Positions 50,146 through 62,830 are shown, numbered from the stretch's first letter. The stretch is DNA of 64,000 nt from Anagrus nilaparvatae (GCA_022575985.1 JAKSXM010000137.1:11674001-11738000); one strand, 5' to 3'. A program made the numbers and translations. The notes: generated by a model from the sequence alone, not told the origin.

Positions 50146-50600
50146 GTAGACCCCTGGTTCATAGACATTTTTTACTTTCATTGGTTGATCTAATTTTCCA
50201 CCGAGCACTTAAGTTTTTTGGTTCACTGAACAGGAATATAGGACATTCGTTTTTACTTAAAGTATTCCAATTGCCCACAATAGAAGATATCTAAGAATGC
50301 ACAGCAATTACCTAAAGTTGTTTATTGTGGGCAACTGGTACATTTTAAGTAAAAACGGACATCATATTCTTGTTTAGCGAACGAAAAAATGTAAGTAACT
50401 GATAATAATTTAAATAAACCCGAAAAAAACCTAAATTTCTTATTTTAGGCAACTGGAACATTTCCGGCAAACATGAAAATAATATTTATATTCAAAGACC
50501 CAAAAAATGTAAGTTATCGATAGAAAATTTCTTAGAAAATTTCATTGGCCTATTGATTAAAAGTGTCTATGGATATTGTATACAAAACAGGGGTCTCAGC
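50146..50600. mobile_element. About 455-bp inverted-repeat element (AGACCCCTG ends)
   Basis: AGACCCCTGGTTCATAGACA on the left pairs with GTGTCTATGGATATTG...CAGGGGTCT on the right. Inside, TACTTAAAGTATTCCAATTG near 50257 faces CAACTGGTACATTTTAAGTA near 50333, and CCCACAATAG faces TATTGTGGGC. A third block GGCAACTGGAACATTTCCGG near 50447 suggests internal duplication. Confidence 0.6.
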
Positions 50601-53298
50601 CAGGTCTATATTTTGGATTCAAACAGCATTAGTTTAATATTTTGATTTATCATACAAAACATTAAGGATATTATTTTTTGTTATAAGCAGGTTTTAGTTC
50701 ATTATTTAGTCCATTTTAAATTTTCTATTATGTATTTTTTAAACGCAAAACTACTTTTAAAAGTTCTGAAATAGTTTTAAGTAAGTTTAAAGATTTTCAT
50801 AAGCGGATTTTTTCTTCTTCCTAGCGAAATTTTGCTTAGCACAAGTAAATTTCAATTAGGGCTTGAAGATTGATTAATTTTTTTATTTCATCAGACTTAC
50901 ACTCATTGCAAGGGTTATTAGATAGAATTATATTTAAGTGCCTCAAAATTATCGTTGTAATTACAAAATGTAATATTTTTAAAAAACAAGACTAAAATAT
51001 TCAAGGAAAAATGTTTCATAAAATTATTTTCTTAGTTTATAATAATCTGAAGATTTTAATTGTAATCTTGTAAAAATATTTAACTAAAAATTAAATAAAC
51101 TGAGAATTCATTTAAAATTAAGAAACTTCAAGGTTTTCAGGTGAAGTTTTAAAATGTTTTAAATAATAGAAGGGTAGAAGTGAGGATTCAAAAGGAGCAC
51201 TTTAATAATAATATCAAACCTGTTGTTGCTCAAAGATTTGATTAATTCTAACAATGAATCTTTCAACAATTATAAATTAACCAAGGAAAGCAATGAGGAA
51301 AATCCTAGTACCATTTTGACTTCTCGTAAATTATTAATTATTCAAAAATAATGTCCAGGAGTTTACATTGCTTACCAACAATTAAATTTGTTTACTCAAT
51401 AAATTGATGATAATTATGAAAGGGCATGCAAGCAGAATTTTGTATTTGAATAATTTAAAAAGGACTAATTATAAATAAAAAAAATGTAAAGGCAAAGCTG
51501 CGAAAATCATAAAAAGCTATTTACAAAAAAGGGTTTATGTGGAAACTTTTTTTAACATATAATATATATGATACTAAAGGAAAACTAAGAACTTTACGGA
51601 GATAAGTTAGGCGCCGTACCGGCGCCTGCATTTCCTAAGTTTATTGTATCTTGCACTTTTCATTGAAAATTTCTACATATAGCCTGTTGAAAATCTACAA
51701 AGCGAGCATGCGTTAATTTTTTTTTTTTTTGAACGAAATTTATAATTTTTACTTTTAATTTTAAATTTAATTTGCTGAAAACCTTAAATAACGATTTTTA
51801 CTGGGTTAATGAAATTTAAAAATTATTTTTTAGATCGCAATAATTATATGCTATAAATCTATTAATTAACATAAATTGGAAATTTTATACTTTAATATTA
51901 GTTATTTATCCGTGGTTATTATTAAGTTTAAAATTTTATTTTAGTATTATAATTGCGTCTAATTATGTTTTTGTTACGTTATAAAAAAAAATGGATTTTT
52001 AAAGAGAGAGAAAAATTTATTTTGCATCATCAATTTAAAAAAATACTTTTTGTTTTATAGAATTTTGTTTTATAGAATCTAAATAAGGATTTTTTTATAT
52101 TATTGTAAATATTAGTGCATGTTTATTGTTCTGCAGTGTATAAATGTTATTTAAATTTATTTAGAGTACGTTAAAAAAAATGTTTTATTTAATTTTTAGG
52201 GCTTTTTCCAGTCAATTTTTTAGTATTATCCTTAAATATGAAATTTCTAGTTAGAAAAAAGTTGAAATTTAAAAAAAATGTTTAATCTCTCCCGATTATT
52301 TTTGATCAGGTCCTGATAATAAAATTTCGTATAAAGTAGCTTTTGTATAAATTTATATTATTTCTTACAAAAAAGCTCAGAATAGATTATTTAACTCTTT
52401 TAGGAAGTTTTTATTTGTATAAGCCGTTTCAAAATATTACAATTTCGTCTGATTTTAACAAAATTTAACCATTTTTTATTGTTCGCAGTTGTACCCGATT
52501 AAAAATTAAGTGTCAGCCTTTACTTATAATGCTTATTACTTTACTAGTACTTACTAGTAATTACAAATAAGGATTTTTTATCCGCGAATTTAGAAATACA
52601 ATCACATTTTATCAAACCAAATACAGAAACTGTGATTATAGAAAATTTTTTACTATTATGTATACTAGAACCAAAATTATAATGAATCCCGAAATATAAA
52701 TTATCCTAAGTCCATAAACCTAAAGTATTCTAAGTTCTTGTTCTCCCACTTCAAATTATTCTAAGTCCCTAAATCAAAAGTCTTTTAAGTCTATTTCACC
52801 CTTCCTGCCGAGCCGGGATTTTTCAAATACCCCATTTAATGAACATAATTCATGTTATAAATAGCTATTTTAATCTGGAACATGTTCATAGGGAGGGGTA
52901 CTCGAAAAAGTCCCGCTCAGCAGAGGGAGGAGGGTAAAAACATGATGTTTTCAGGGGAGGGGTCAAATGGACAACCAGGTCTGTTATAATGAACATGTTC
53001 CATGCTTGGTTGTGTGAACATACAAACTAGTCACAAATTTTCTTATTAGGAAAATATAAAATTTTTCTCGCAAGTAAAATGATTTTTAAAGATTATATAA
53101 AGAGGAGAGTTAGAAATTAATCTATTGGAATGATTGGTGCGGATTAAGTTTGGGGGAAAAGTGACTTGCTCTTTAAATTGCCTTTTAAATTCTATATCCA
53201 TTTTTTTTTCTTTTATAGGAAGAAAAGAGTCCCTCCTCGCTTCTTTTTGTGGGGAACCATCCACCGGATGTAGGCATACAAGCGGAATGTTCCCCTCC
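50601..53298. other. Intergenic, mostly unstructured
   Basis: No gene or clear element between about 50600 and 52680 beyond a tiny GC-rich hairpin (GGCGCCGTACCGGCGCC, about 51610). The CTAAGTCC/AACATGTTC family appears at 52680-52985. Confidence 0.5.
52680..52985. repeat. Dispersed repeat (CTAAGTCC / AACATGTTC family), longest copy
   Basis: Phrases such as TATCCTAAGTCCATAAACC, AAAGTATTCTAAGTTC and TTCTAAGTCCCTAAATC come first, then TTTCACCCTTCCTGCC, then inverted counterparts GGAACATGTTCATAGGGAGG and GGAGGGGTCAAATGGAC. The left and right flanks are partly inverse, so this is another palindromic family with GC-rich shoulders. Confidence 0.55.
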
Positions 53299-54417
53299 AT
53301 ACTCCAGTCAAAATATGGGTTTGGTTGAATTTTCACTGGCGAACACGAGATTTTTTCTACTATAGGTTTTTAGGGTCGCTGAACATGAAAATCGGGGATC
53401 ATTTTGTAAAGAAATGGGGGCTTCACCCTTAAATTTGTAATAACTACCCCCAAAAAAGGTTTTTTTTTTTACATATTCGCACTTTGAGCGCTCAAGTTTG
53501 CACCATATGGGTATCTTGAGTCGCTGATCAAGAATGTTGACTTCTTTTTCATAAATAATCAATATTTCACCCTTAAAATAGCTAAAACAATCCCTAAAAG
53601 GGGTGTTTTAGATAGCTAAAACAATCCCTAAAAGGGGTGTTTTTGCTATTTTCGTACATTTAGCATCCAGGTTATGCCCATATAGGGTTTTTGGGTCACT
53701 AATCAAGAATTTCGACTTATTTTTCATAAATAATTAAAATTTCACACCAAAATTAGTTAAAACTATCCCCAAATAGGGGGTGTTTTTGATATTTTCGTAA
53801 TTTTAGCATCCAGGATATGCCCATATAAGTTTTTTGGGTCGCTAATCAAGAATTTCGACTTATTTTTTATAAATAATCAATATTTCACCACAAAAAAGGA
53901 GTCCAAGCTCTTGAATAGAGACCCAAAAAACGTATATGAGCATATCCTGGACTCTCGAAGTGCGAATACAACTAAAACACCCCTTTTAAGGTTAGCTTTA
54001 ATTATTTTAAGGGTGAAATATTTATTATTTATGAAAAAGAAGTCGGAATTCTTGATTAGTGACCCAAAAACCTATACGGGCATATCCTGGATGCTAAAAG
54101 TGCGAAAGGGGTAGTTTTAACTATTTTAGGGGTAGTTTTAGCTATTTTAAGGGTGAAATATTGATTATTTATGAAAAAGAAGTCGAAATTCTTGATTAAA
54201 GGCCCCAAAAAATCCGTATGGTGCAAATCTGAGCACTCAAAGTGAAAATATGTAAAAAAACCCTTTTTGGGGGTAGTTTTTGCAAATTTAATGGTGAAGC
54301 CTCCATTTCTTTACGAAATGACCCCGATTTTCGTGTTCAGCGACCCAAGAAACATATAGTAGTGCAAATTTCGTGTTCGCCAGTGAAAAACAACCCCCCG
54401 TATTTTGACTGGAATAC
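53297..54417. mobile_element. Complete 1.1-kb foldback element, TACTCCAGTCAA family
   Basis: The left end TACTCCAGTCAAAATATGGG and the right end CCGTATTTTGACTGGAATA are inverse. In each arm the order is GTTTTCACTGGCGAACACGA, ACTATAGG, GTCGCTGAACA, GAAAATCGG, AAAGAAATGG, TTCACC, ACTACCCCCAAAAAAGG, then units of 120-155 bp with GGGTCACTAATCAAGAATTT and TTCACCCTTAAAATAGC. A local 34-bp duplication (GATAGCTAAAACAATCCC) lies near 53580-53630. Tandem duplication inside each arm and palindromy together make it an array as well as a hairpin. No protein is coded; the open frames there are artefacts. Confidence 0.8.
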
Positions 54418-54959
54418 CAATTGAAACGACTTTTATCTTGATTTGGAGGAGTAAGCGTGAGTTACTCGTAGAGTATTATCACAAATCCGAGTAATAGGTG
54501 TGCATGACGGTTAATTTATGCATGACTGGCTTCTGCAACTACTTATGTGACTCTTGCTTTTTACTTTTACTTAGGTAGATCTATAAAACGTTACGAACGG
54601 TTAGATTTTGTTAATATCAGTTAAAATTACATTTAGTTAAAATGGAAAAATTTGTCGACTCATTTCGGGCTTGGTAATTATTTGATTAAAAATAAAGGTT
54701 AAAGATAAGTAATTTAAATCATTTTTTAAAAACATTTAAAGCCGCACAAAATACTCAATTTAATTCTAATTAAGCAGTATCATGCATATATTTATATGAA
54801 GCTTGGTTTTGTACAACATACACACATATTACTAAAAGAATATATATGTATATTAAAGAAATCATCTAATTTACAATATAATTATTATACCTAAAATTAC
54901 TAAAAACTAAATACTACCGCTCTAAAACAATGAAATACACTGTTCTGGTCAGTGGTCTG

Positions 54960-55137
54960 AAAGCAAACATTTTCTGGCCATGCAGTGGCCAATAAAACAT
55001 TTTTTCTTGCCACTAACGTAGAAAAATTTTATGCGTAAATCCATAAACAAAGAACGACCCAAATCGCAGTTTAATTTACATGCACTTTGGGCCATTCTTT
55101 ACTTTTCTGAACACGAGCTGTAAATATACTATTAACA
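54960..55137. mobile_element. TTAA-palindrome family, right half
   Basis: CATTTTTTCTTGCCACTAACG, GACCCAAATCGCAGTTTA, GGGCCATTCTTTACTTTTCTG and GTAAATATACTATTAA follow in the order of the right arm of the complete copy at 29655. The TTAA terminus is intact. Confidence 0.6.
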
Positions 55138-55889
55138 CTAGTTTAATAAAATTTATTCCTAATCGTTTTAAAAAAATGCAAAAAATATTCATTTCTACAA
55201 TATATATTTATTGTAACTTTTTCATATTTTATATATAAATAACTTTTTCAAAGTCATTGTAATCTAAAAATAAAAAAGGATGTCAGTTAAGTATGCGAGT
55301 AAAATTAGAGTTTCTAAAACTTTTTCGTTTCGTTTATTATAATTAGTAAGTAACAGACTTTGATTAATCCTGCAAAATTTAATAAATTTAGTCTAGCCAG
55401 AAATATTGCAATATTTTTATAAACTATAATTATGTTGAGAATTATCGAAAATAGGATTATTCATTAAAAATTCAGAAAATATTTGATGTATGAAAAGAAG
55501 GGACCGAGGAGGATTACTGAGCGTTTTAATAATGAGATTTTGCCTAATATATATATATGTATTTTTTTTTATGATTTATTTATCACAAACTTTAGTTTAG
55601 CAAAATATATAAATTTTTTTATGTCTCTATGTTAATTATAAAAAAAAAATATCTTCATATCTATAAGGATTATGCGTATCAAGAAGGACATAATCTAATA
55701 TAATGGCACATAATACCATAGCAATACGTCTTGAATACAACTTAATAACTAATAACAACTACCCCATTCAAGATCAGGTTTAGCCAAAATTTTTGAGATT
55801 CTTTGAAGATTTGGAGGGAATGAGAAATGTGAAAACATTTAAATTTTCAAAAAGTGACCGCTACCTTTGGAAAAGCAAATTACAATCTA

Positions 55890-56800
55890 TAGTCATGAAT
55901 GACTTTAATGCGTTGAAAAAACACACCTGATATCGTACGATTATTTCAATGGGTCTTCTGAACTTAGATACGCAGGGCTTATAGTCTGTTTTTCCTTGTC
56001 AACCCCCCCAAAAATTATACAAAAATGATTGAATTTAGCTGACACTTAGTGGAATCTTCTCAGGAAGACCTCAGGAAAAAGTCTCGTAAAGAAATTCCCT
56101 TTTTTTAAATGGGGCGAAAAACTCCCTCAATCCCCCCCCATTGACCCATTATTTACGGCTGCTAAATCAGAATCTGACCTCAAAAACTAAGTTAGAGGAG
56201 TGTATCACCCTTATTTTCACTCTTTCAACCCTTAAAATTTAATATTTCTTATAAACTGATTTTTTTAGTGGGTGAAAGGATAAGAATAAGGGTGTTACAC
56301 CCATCTAACTTGGTTTCTGACACCAGATTCGGATTTAGTTACCTAAAATACCATCTAGATCCCTTAAAAATTATAAAAAGGTTATTTTTAATTTTTTGGG
56401 TTAATAGGGGAGGAGGGTAATTGAGGGTGTTTTTGGCCCCATTTAAAAATCGGGAATTTTTTTTCGAGACTTTTTTCTTAGGTCTTCCTGAGAAGATTCC
56501 ATTAGGTTTCAGCTAAATTCATCCATTATCGTAGAAATTTCAGCTTTGACCTTTTCTTTTACACCGACGCTTAACTATGAATTAATGTTAAAATAGGTTT
56601 TTTTGGTAATTTTCAATATAACGACGCAACCTCGCAAGTTAAATAAAACATACCTTTCAAGCCCTAGAAATCGCATTTTTTATAAAGTAATTCTCTTAAC
56701 GTTGTAGTCAATAAACCAAATGCCCATTTTTGGTTCAAAATGACCAATTTTTGAATTAAATTATAATAGCTATTTTACCAAGTCTTCGTAAATATAAACA
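55890..56800. mobile_element. AGTGTGTC-family copy split by an inverted repeat
   Basis: 55905-55990 (GTTGAAAAAACACACC, TTTCAATGGGTCTTC, TACGCAGGGCTTATAG) and 56585-56770 (TAAAATAGGTTTTTTTGGTA, CAACCTCGCAAGTTAA, CAATAAACCAAATGCCCA) match consecutive parts of the copy at 63510-63800. Between them lies an approximately 510-bp palindrome (about 56022-56530; TCTTCTCAGGAAGACCTCAGG against CTTAGGTCTTCCTGAGAAGA). Confidence 0.6.
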
Positions 56801-57623
56801 TGTTTTTGTAAATTTATAGAAGTAACTTTTAATAGTCTAATATAGGAGTGCTTCAGCCTATTGTATAAATTTTTTGGATTGTTTATTACGAATTCTGGAG
56901 CCCTGTGCGTAAAAAACCATAAAACACTTTCAAGTTAGAATACTATCCTTATTCGAGGGGTATTTTTAAGATTTTTTGCAATATCCACAAATTATTTATA
57001 CAAGATGGATAACTTTAATATGCTTGAGTGCCCAAAAAGAATTTTTGAATTAACGACCTTCATTTTAATACAACATTATTTAGTTATACGAACAAAGTAC
57101 CCAGATTCTCAGCTTAGAAACAGTCAATTTTCTTAACACTGATTAGTAACTTATAAGTGTTTGTTTATACACTTGTAATTTACATGCATGGATTTTTTCA
57201 GGTGTAAGTAGTCAAGTTATCGTAAGGTAGGTGCCACTTCTGAAAAATGTGATCTTTTGGTTATTTTGCTATAGGTAGTTCTAAATTTCACTATACGATT
57301 TATTTAAAAATTTATGAATTACTCCACCCAAAATATATAAAATAGACAAAATCTCCTCATAAACTTTCTCAGACTTTAACTTTGGAATGCAAGTATATTA
57401 TTGTTAAATTAAAAAATTACTTATAATTTTTTCGTGTTTTCTAGTGTTAATTATTATTAATCTATTTAACTTTATGTTATACTTAATATTTATGTAATTA
57501 AAAGCAGAACAAAACACTACAATGTTAAAAATTGAATACAAACTATAATAAGTCAAATTCTATATTCTGAAGCAAAAATAAAAATAATTTAAAAGCAAAA
57601 AATTTTACTCTCTCTCTGTTTAC

Positions 57624-59202
57624 CTAATATAATGACATTGTGGGTGAATCAGCCTTATTATAACTTGTTAATAAATCAATATTATGATAATAATTAGGTT
57701 GAAAAAGTTGTAAATCATTTATTGTCGTTGGTTCTAATAAATTATTAGGCATCCATTTTTTTCCACGTACTCCAACAAATTTTGCACGCATAACCCATTG
57801 TGGGTTTTTCTTGCCACGATAACTCATATAACGATAAGGTGATATCTTTGTTTCTTTTCTGCTGTTCTCTGAATTTTCTGTGTGTGTTTATTTGTTTTTT
57901 TAAATTTTTTGGTATTAAATAAAAAAAAAAATTAATTTTCTGTTTTGTTCTCTAATATTATTTGAATAGGAAATGAAAATGATATTAAAATATAAATATC
58001 TTACCATAATAATCTGTACTTCTTTTTCCTCTGAGTCCATGAAATTCCATAATTGGACGTTTTCCTAAAGAACCACCTCTAGGGAATTCTTGAAATTGAT
58101 TAAAAAAATCTATATTTCGTCTTAAACCCTATTATAAAAAAAAGAAAAAATATTAAAATGTGAAGAAAAAAAATTTTTATTCAATACATAAAATAAATTT
58201 TTAGAATACTTACTTTATAACCTAAAGATCTTAAATTTCTTATATCTTGAAAATCTGGATAATCATCTTTTTTACCTCTCATACCTTGAAATGCCATTTT
58301 TCGTTTTTGCCAATCGAGATTATCATTGACATTTATGGATCCTCCTAAAATCTGACTATAATCTAATTCTTGTTTTGGATACCAATAATCTTTATTTAAT
58401 TGTTGATCATAATCTATTTTTTCATCCATGTCATTAAACATCTAGAAAATAGAATTTTTTTTAAATACATTTTATTATTTTACTACGAGTTAAAGTGCGT
58501 AAAATTTGAAATAAAAGCAAAGCAAAAAAAAAGTAATATATTTATTTTTATAGACATTTTTATAGCCCAGTTATATAAAGAAAGTATGTAGATTTTGTTT
58601 TAAAAACTGCATTGTTAAGGAAATTTTTATCTGAAAAATATTAAACGTACCTGATTAGTTGATTTTTTTCCTCTCATACCATGAAATCCTAACATTGTTC
58701 TTTTAATAACATCGTCGTCGTAATATGATAATTTTTTACCTCTAACGCCTTGAAATTTTAATGGCGCACGTTTTAATTTAATAATATAATCTGGATCGCT
58801 AATAATCGGTGATAAATTTTCATATTTTTTACCTCTTATACCTTGAAAACCCATAATTCTTGCTCTTTTTATGTAATCATCTGGTATTAAATTATTATTA
58901 TCAATGTAATAATTACTATTATCTAACTGTCGATCGTTATTAGATGATTCCTTAAAATAATATCAAAATTTTATTAATTCAATTAATGCATAAAAATGAG
59001 TTATTAATTTATTTACTTGAAAAAATTCTTGTTCTGGTATATCACGATTATTTCTTAAATTTTCTGATAACTGATTTTCATTACTTATTGTATCAATAAT
59101 TGGTATGTTGGTATTGATTGATGATGAAATTTTTGTTTTATCAGCAAAAGAAAATGATATTAAAAAAAATGATACTATTGATAAAACAAAACCAGCAATC
59201 AT
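57624..59202 (-). CDS. Tk: Tachykinin-related peptide precursor
   Basis: Five coding exons on the minus strand (59017-59202, 58651-58950, 58214-58441, 58005-58128, 57624-57877) give a 363-residue prepropeptide. The ATG at 59202 sits one base after an AG acceptor, so a 5' UTR exon lies upstream. Residues 1-20 are a signal peptide ([16 protein letters not shown]). Amidation and dibasic sites mark the peptides, in order: [42 protein letters not shown], then SPYRYMSYR, and last [14 protein letters not shown], each followed by GKK or GKR. The FxGxR-amide ending is the insect tachykinin signature recognised by tachykinin receptors (GPCRs) in brain and gut. The sixth peptide lacks the FxGxR ending; bees have a related SPFRYLGxR peptide at the same place, so it is a diverged tachykinin. 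Exons hold one to three peptides each. Identification is very secure. Confidence 0.96.
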
Positions 59203-59716
59203 TCTGAAAAAAAAAATAAATAACAAATTTATATTTTTTAATTAAAATTTTTTTAATTTATATTTTTTAATATTTTATTTTACTTATTTTATTATTATAA
59301 AATTTTGTATAAAGTTAAAATTTTTAATATTTAATTTAGAATTTAATTAAAAATTTTATTGTTGTAATATTATTTCATAATAGACGTAAATAAATTACGT
59401 ATTGAAAAATTATTGATTATAATAGATTTTATATATGGGCGATTCTTACTCAAGCCGCAGCCATCCCCTTGTCAAAAAATAGACGCGACGCACCTAAAGG
59501 TTTTTTTTTTCTAAAATTTGTCTATTTCTCGAAGTAAAGAGGTGGACAAATTAATCGTCTCTTTTTTTATTAAACATAACATGTAGTATTTTAGTTAACG
59601 ATTTTTTCAAATCATTATATCAAATATTAATTTAAAAAAATTTTTAATTTATAGAAAATTGAACTGCTGATCTTACAAAAAGCAGAAAAATTATTTTATT
59701 TCAGATAAAAAAACGG
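59203..59716. promoter_or_regulatory. Tachykinin 5' UTR intron and upstream region
   Basis: The AG at 59204-59205 (minus strand CAG) just before the Tk ATG shows an upstream non-coding exon that I could not locate. A fragment at about 59430-59480 (ATATATGGGCGATTCTTACT, CAAGCCGCAGCCATCC) matches the repeat near 47500. Confidence 0.4.
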
Positions 59717-59790
59717 GCTCTGGGAGGGATTTGAACCCACAATCTCCAGTTCTGTACACTGGTATTTTAACCAACTAGACTACCAAGGAC
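59717..59790 (-). tRNA. tRNA-like sequence: degenerate tRNA or tRNA-derived SINE head
   Basis: On the minus strand, 74 bases have an A box (TGGTAGTCTAGTTGG), a B box (GGTTCAAATCC), a perfect anticodon stem CCAGT/ACTGG with a 7-base loop GTACAGA, a T arm with one mismatch, and a TTTTTTT Pol III stop a few bases downstream. The loop would put ACA at the anticodon (Cys, but non-standard). The acceptor stem has two mismatches and a wobble, and the D stem does not pair, so it is unlikely to be a functional tRNA. Confidence 0.4.
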
Positions 59791-62425
59791 AAAATATTAG
59801 TTTTGTGACTTTGAATGCAACACCATATTTTGCCCCGTGATTTAAAACATAGTTTTGCATATAATGGGAAAATAGGCTTTTTTTGCTCAAGATATGTAAA
59901 AAAATTTTTGGTCTATTTTACGTAACAAAGTATAATGGCATAAAAAAAACTAAAAATTATCTTTTCCTTAATATTGTAATTTTAAAATCACATGGAAAAA
60001 ATTAGGTATTGCATCCATAAAGAAAAAGAAATTACTTTAATGTCACAACCAGATTATTTTAAATCGTTTCTTTTTAATTCAAAAATATTGCGTACCCTTT
60101 AATGCAAATAAATCAAAAAAATTCGTTTCAAAAAATCAAAATTCTCTGGTATAGAACATCCAATTGGAATTGAATACTTTTTAAAAATTTGGGACTCTCT
60201 AATATGTAAATAAAGAAGGAATGAAAGGACTTAATTTATTAAAAATGCATAAAAATCTTTTCAAATCTTTTATTACTTAGAAAATAATAATTTTTAGTGC
60301 ATAAATAAATTTAAAGCTGAATCATCCACTCTATAAGTTTGAAGCTTTTGACGTTATAAATTAAAGTATGAATGATTCTTAAAAGAATTTTATGATTTAT
60401 TTGTAATTTTAGGTATCATTAAAAAAAAATTTTTTATTTGATTTTATTTATTTTATCGTACATAAGAATTATCATAAAATTTTTGTAATAAAATATTGGG
60501 TATAAAAATAAAGATGAAACTATGTTTAACAGTGAAATTATTTATGATTTTTTTTTGCTGGGATTCACAAGCACTTCAGAATTTAAATTTGTTTTACTTA
60601 AGGAAATAAATTTATAATAAATAAAAATTATTATTATTAAAAGTTTCATAACAAAAATCAATAAAAAGTTCACTGCTTGAAACAAAGAAACTAAAACCTG
60701 CTCATTTCCAACGGTTTTCAATATTTGGTTTCATTGTTCACATGTAAAAATTAGTATTTATATAAAAAAAATTTCAAATATTTACTAAAAAGATGAGTAC
60801 AATCTGTTTTCTACTAATTAAATAAAAGAATTTTTTTTATTAACATATTATATGAGGGATTCCATGCAAATTGGGCCCAAGAACTGAAGGGTCACAGAAA
60901 TGGGTCCAAACTATTTTTTCCGAAAATACAACTAATTATACTCTCTAAAGTGAAAAGTGCGAATTTGGGTTAAAATTCACACCATCGCACTTTTAAAGTA
61001 GCGATTTTTTTTTTCACACCTCCAAAGCAGTAAACTCGAAATTCATACTTTTAAAGGTGCGAATTTAAAAAGACAGTGGATTATAGCGTGGAAAATATAA
61101 ATTCACAGCTTTAAAAATGTGATTTTGTAACTGCACCAAATGTTCTAGATGTAAAGAAGAAAAAGAGCTTTATTAGAATATCTTTAATAGAAATCTGTTA
61201 ATTATATTGTAGATTTTTTAATTAAATAAACAGTTTTTAATAGTATTAAAATTGATATTTAAAAATATATATGAACGTTGTATTTCATTACTTTAACCCG
61301 GTTAAACCCTTTAAAATCCGAGTAATAATGTTTTACTATTAGAACTATTATGGACATACGTTTTCGCAAAAAAAAAAAAAAAAAAATGAAATCGAACCAT
61401 GTAAAGACTAAATTTATTTAAATCTTACGTTGAATTTTGTCTAACTATAAGAACGAATAAAATTTATAGAGTAATATAAAAACATTTAAAATAAATTTAG
61501 TTCATTGACTTTTTATGCCATTTATTTTTTTTATATAAAATTTACAATTCTTTGAATATATTTTCTTTTTCAAAATAGAGCAAAATTCAAATGAAACTTT
61601 TTTTAGTGTATTTATATTTTTGGTTTATTTATTATATGCATTTTTTGTTTGTGAATTATATTTATAATGCATGTATAATACGAAGAATATATGTTTTTAT
61701 AAAGGTAGTTTACTTAATATATTTAAAGTGTGTATGTGTAAAGTGTATATAAAAGTTTATAAAAAAAAGTTATTTATATAATACTTTTATGTATTACTTT
61801 TTACGTGCACCTTAATATGAGCTTATTTTTTAATATTTTAAAATTTTTTAATTAATAATATAGTTTATTTTAAAAAAGACAATTTTTAAGTATTTTTATT
61901 TATTGATTCTGGAGCCTTAGTTTTTAGGAAAGCAGAAGAGCTATAAAATTTGGGGTTGAACTGTATTTTAACACTGTAAAAATTTTGACCAGTTATTTGC
62001 TATCCAGGTAGTGAGTACCTGAACAAGATATTTTATAGTCTATAGTTCGTTAATATATTATCAACTATGGTGTAAAAACAATGAAAAATAGATAAAATAA
62101 GCTCATATGCTTTTTTTATATCTTATTACCGTGTACTTTTTTATATGAATATAAAATAAACACGTCGAGTATAATATAGTCAAGAATTTTTTATCATGTA
62201 TGCAAGTGGGTTAAATTGGTAATTTCCTTTGAAAAATTTTTCTATTTTTTAATTACAGTTTTTACAAAAAAAAAAGGAATCATCTTGAACTCAGGCGTTT
62301 TCAATTGTTTCAAATATAAATCGGCTTATCCTCTTTTAGAAATAAGGTTTTCAGAAAGGGTTTTACTGAAAAATTTAACAATGTAAGAAAAAAACCAACC
62401 AACCAACTTTTGATCAGAGCTTGTA
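59791..62425. other. Intergenic
   Basis: No gene seen. About 60846-61130 carries a repeat: TATATGAGGGATTCCATGCA and TTGGGCCCAAG-like start, then alternating GTGCGAATTT and AAATTCAC words that form small hairpins. The rest is AT-rich without structure. Confidence 0.5.
60846..61130. repeat. Dispersed repeat with GTGCGAATTT / AAATTCAC words
   Basis: TATATGAGGGATTCCA and GGGTCCAAACTATTTTTTCC match the repeat at 20220-20890 (its ends). From 60955 the words AAGTGCGAATTT and AAATTCACA alternate in both directions with TTTAAAGnTGnGA, building short hairpins. Confidence 0.5.
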
Positions 62426-62830
62426 CTCCAGTCAATATATGGTTTAAGATGTCAAGTTTCCAGCTACCACCATATTTGGTCTACTATAAGTTTTTTGGAT
62501 CACTGATATCGAATTTAGGCATTTTTTCTATGAGAAATGTGCGGAACACCCTTAAATTTTCAAAAACACTTCCTAAAAAGGGGGTATTTTTGAGTTATTC
62601 GAAGTTTAAATCTTCAGATTTGGTCAATATTGGTATTTTGGCGCTAAAAATGGGCCCTTCACCCTTAAAAACCTAAAATAAATATTTTTGACGTATTTCA
62701 TATTTTTGAAAATTTAAGACTGAAGTGCCAATTTTTAATAGACAGAACCTGAAATTCGTGATTAGCGAATGACCCAAAAAAATTATGTGGACCAAATGTG
62801 GAGTTTCCTTAAAAAATAGAAAAATATTTT
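62426..62830. mobile_element. TACTCCAGTCAA-family copy, left part
   Basis: It starts TACTCCAGTCAATATATGG and runs CCACCATATTTGGTCTACTA, GGATCACTGATATCGAATTT, CACCCTTAAATTTTCAAAAAC, CTTCCTAAAAAGGGGGTATT, like the left half of the copy at 19140-19687, followed by a partial turn near 62680. The right end is not found. Confidence 0.6.

Larger units (their letters stand above)
54418..57623. other. Intergenic between repeats and tachykinin gene
   Basis: No gene seen. Contains a right half of the TTAA palindrome (54960-55137), an AGTGTGTC-family copy with an inserted inverted repeat (55890-56800), and about 800 bases of unstructured sequence before the tachykinin 3' end. Confidence 0.5.

Noticed and set aside
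53046..54424. Several open frames of 60-96 residues
   Set aside because: They are within the TACTCCAGTCAA foldback element and repeat with its units; no protein family.
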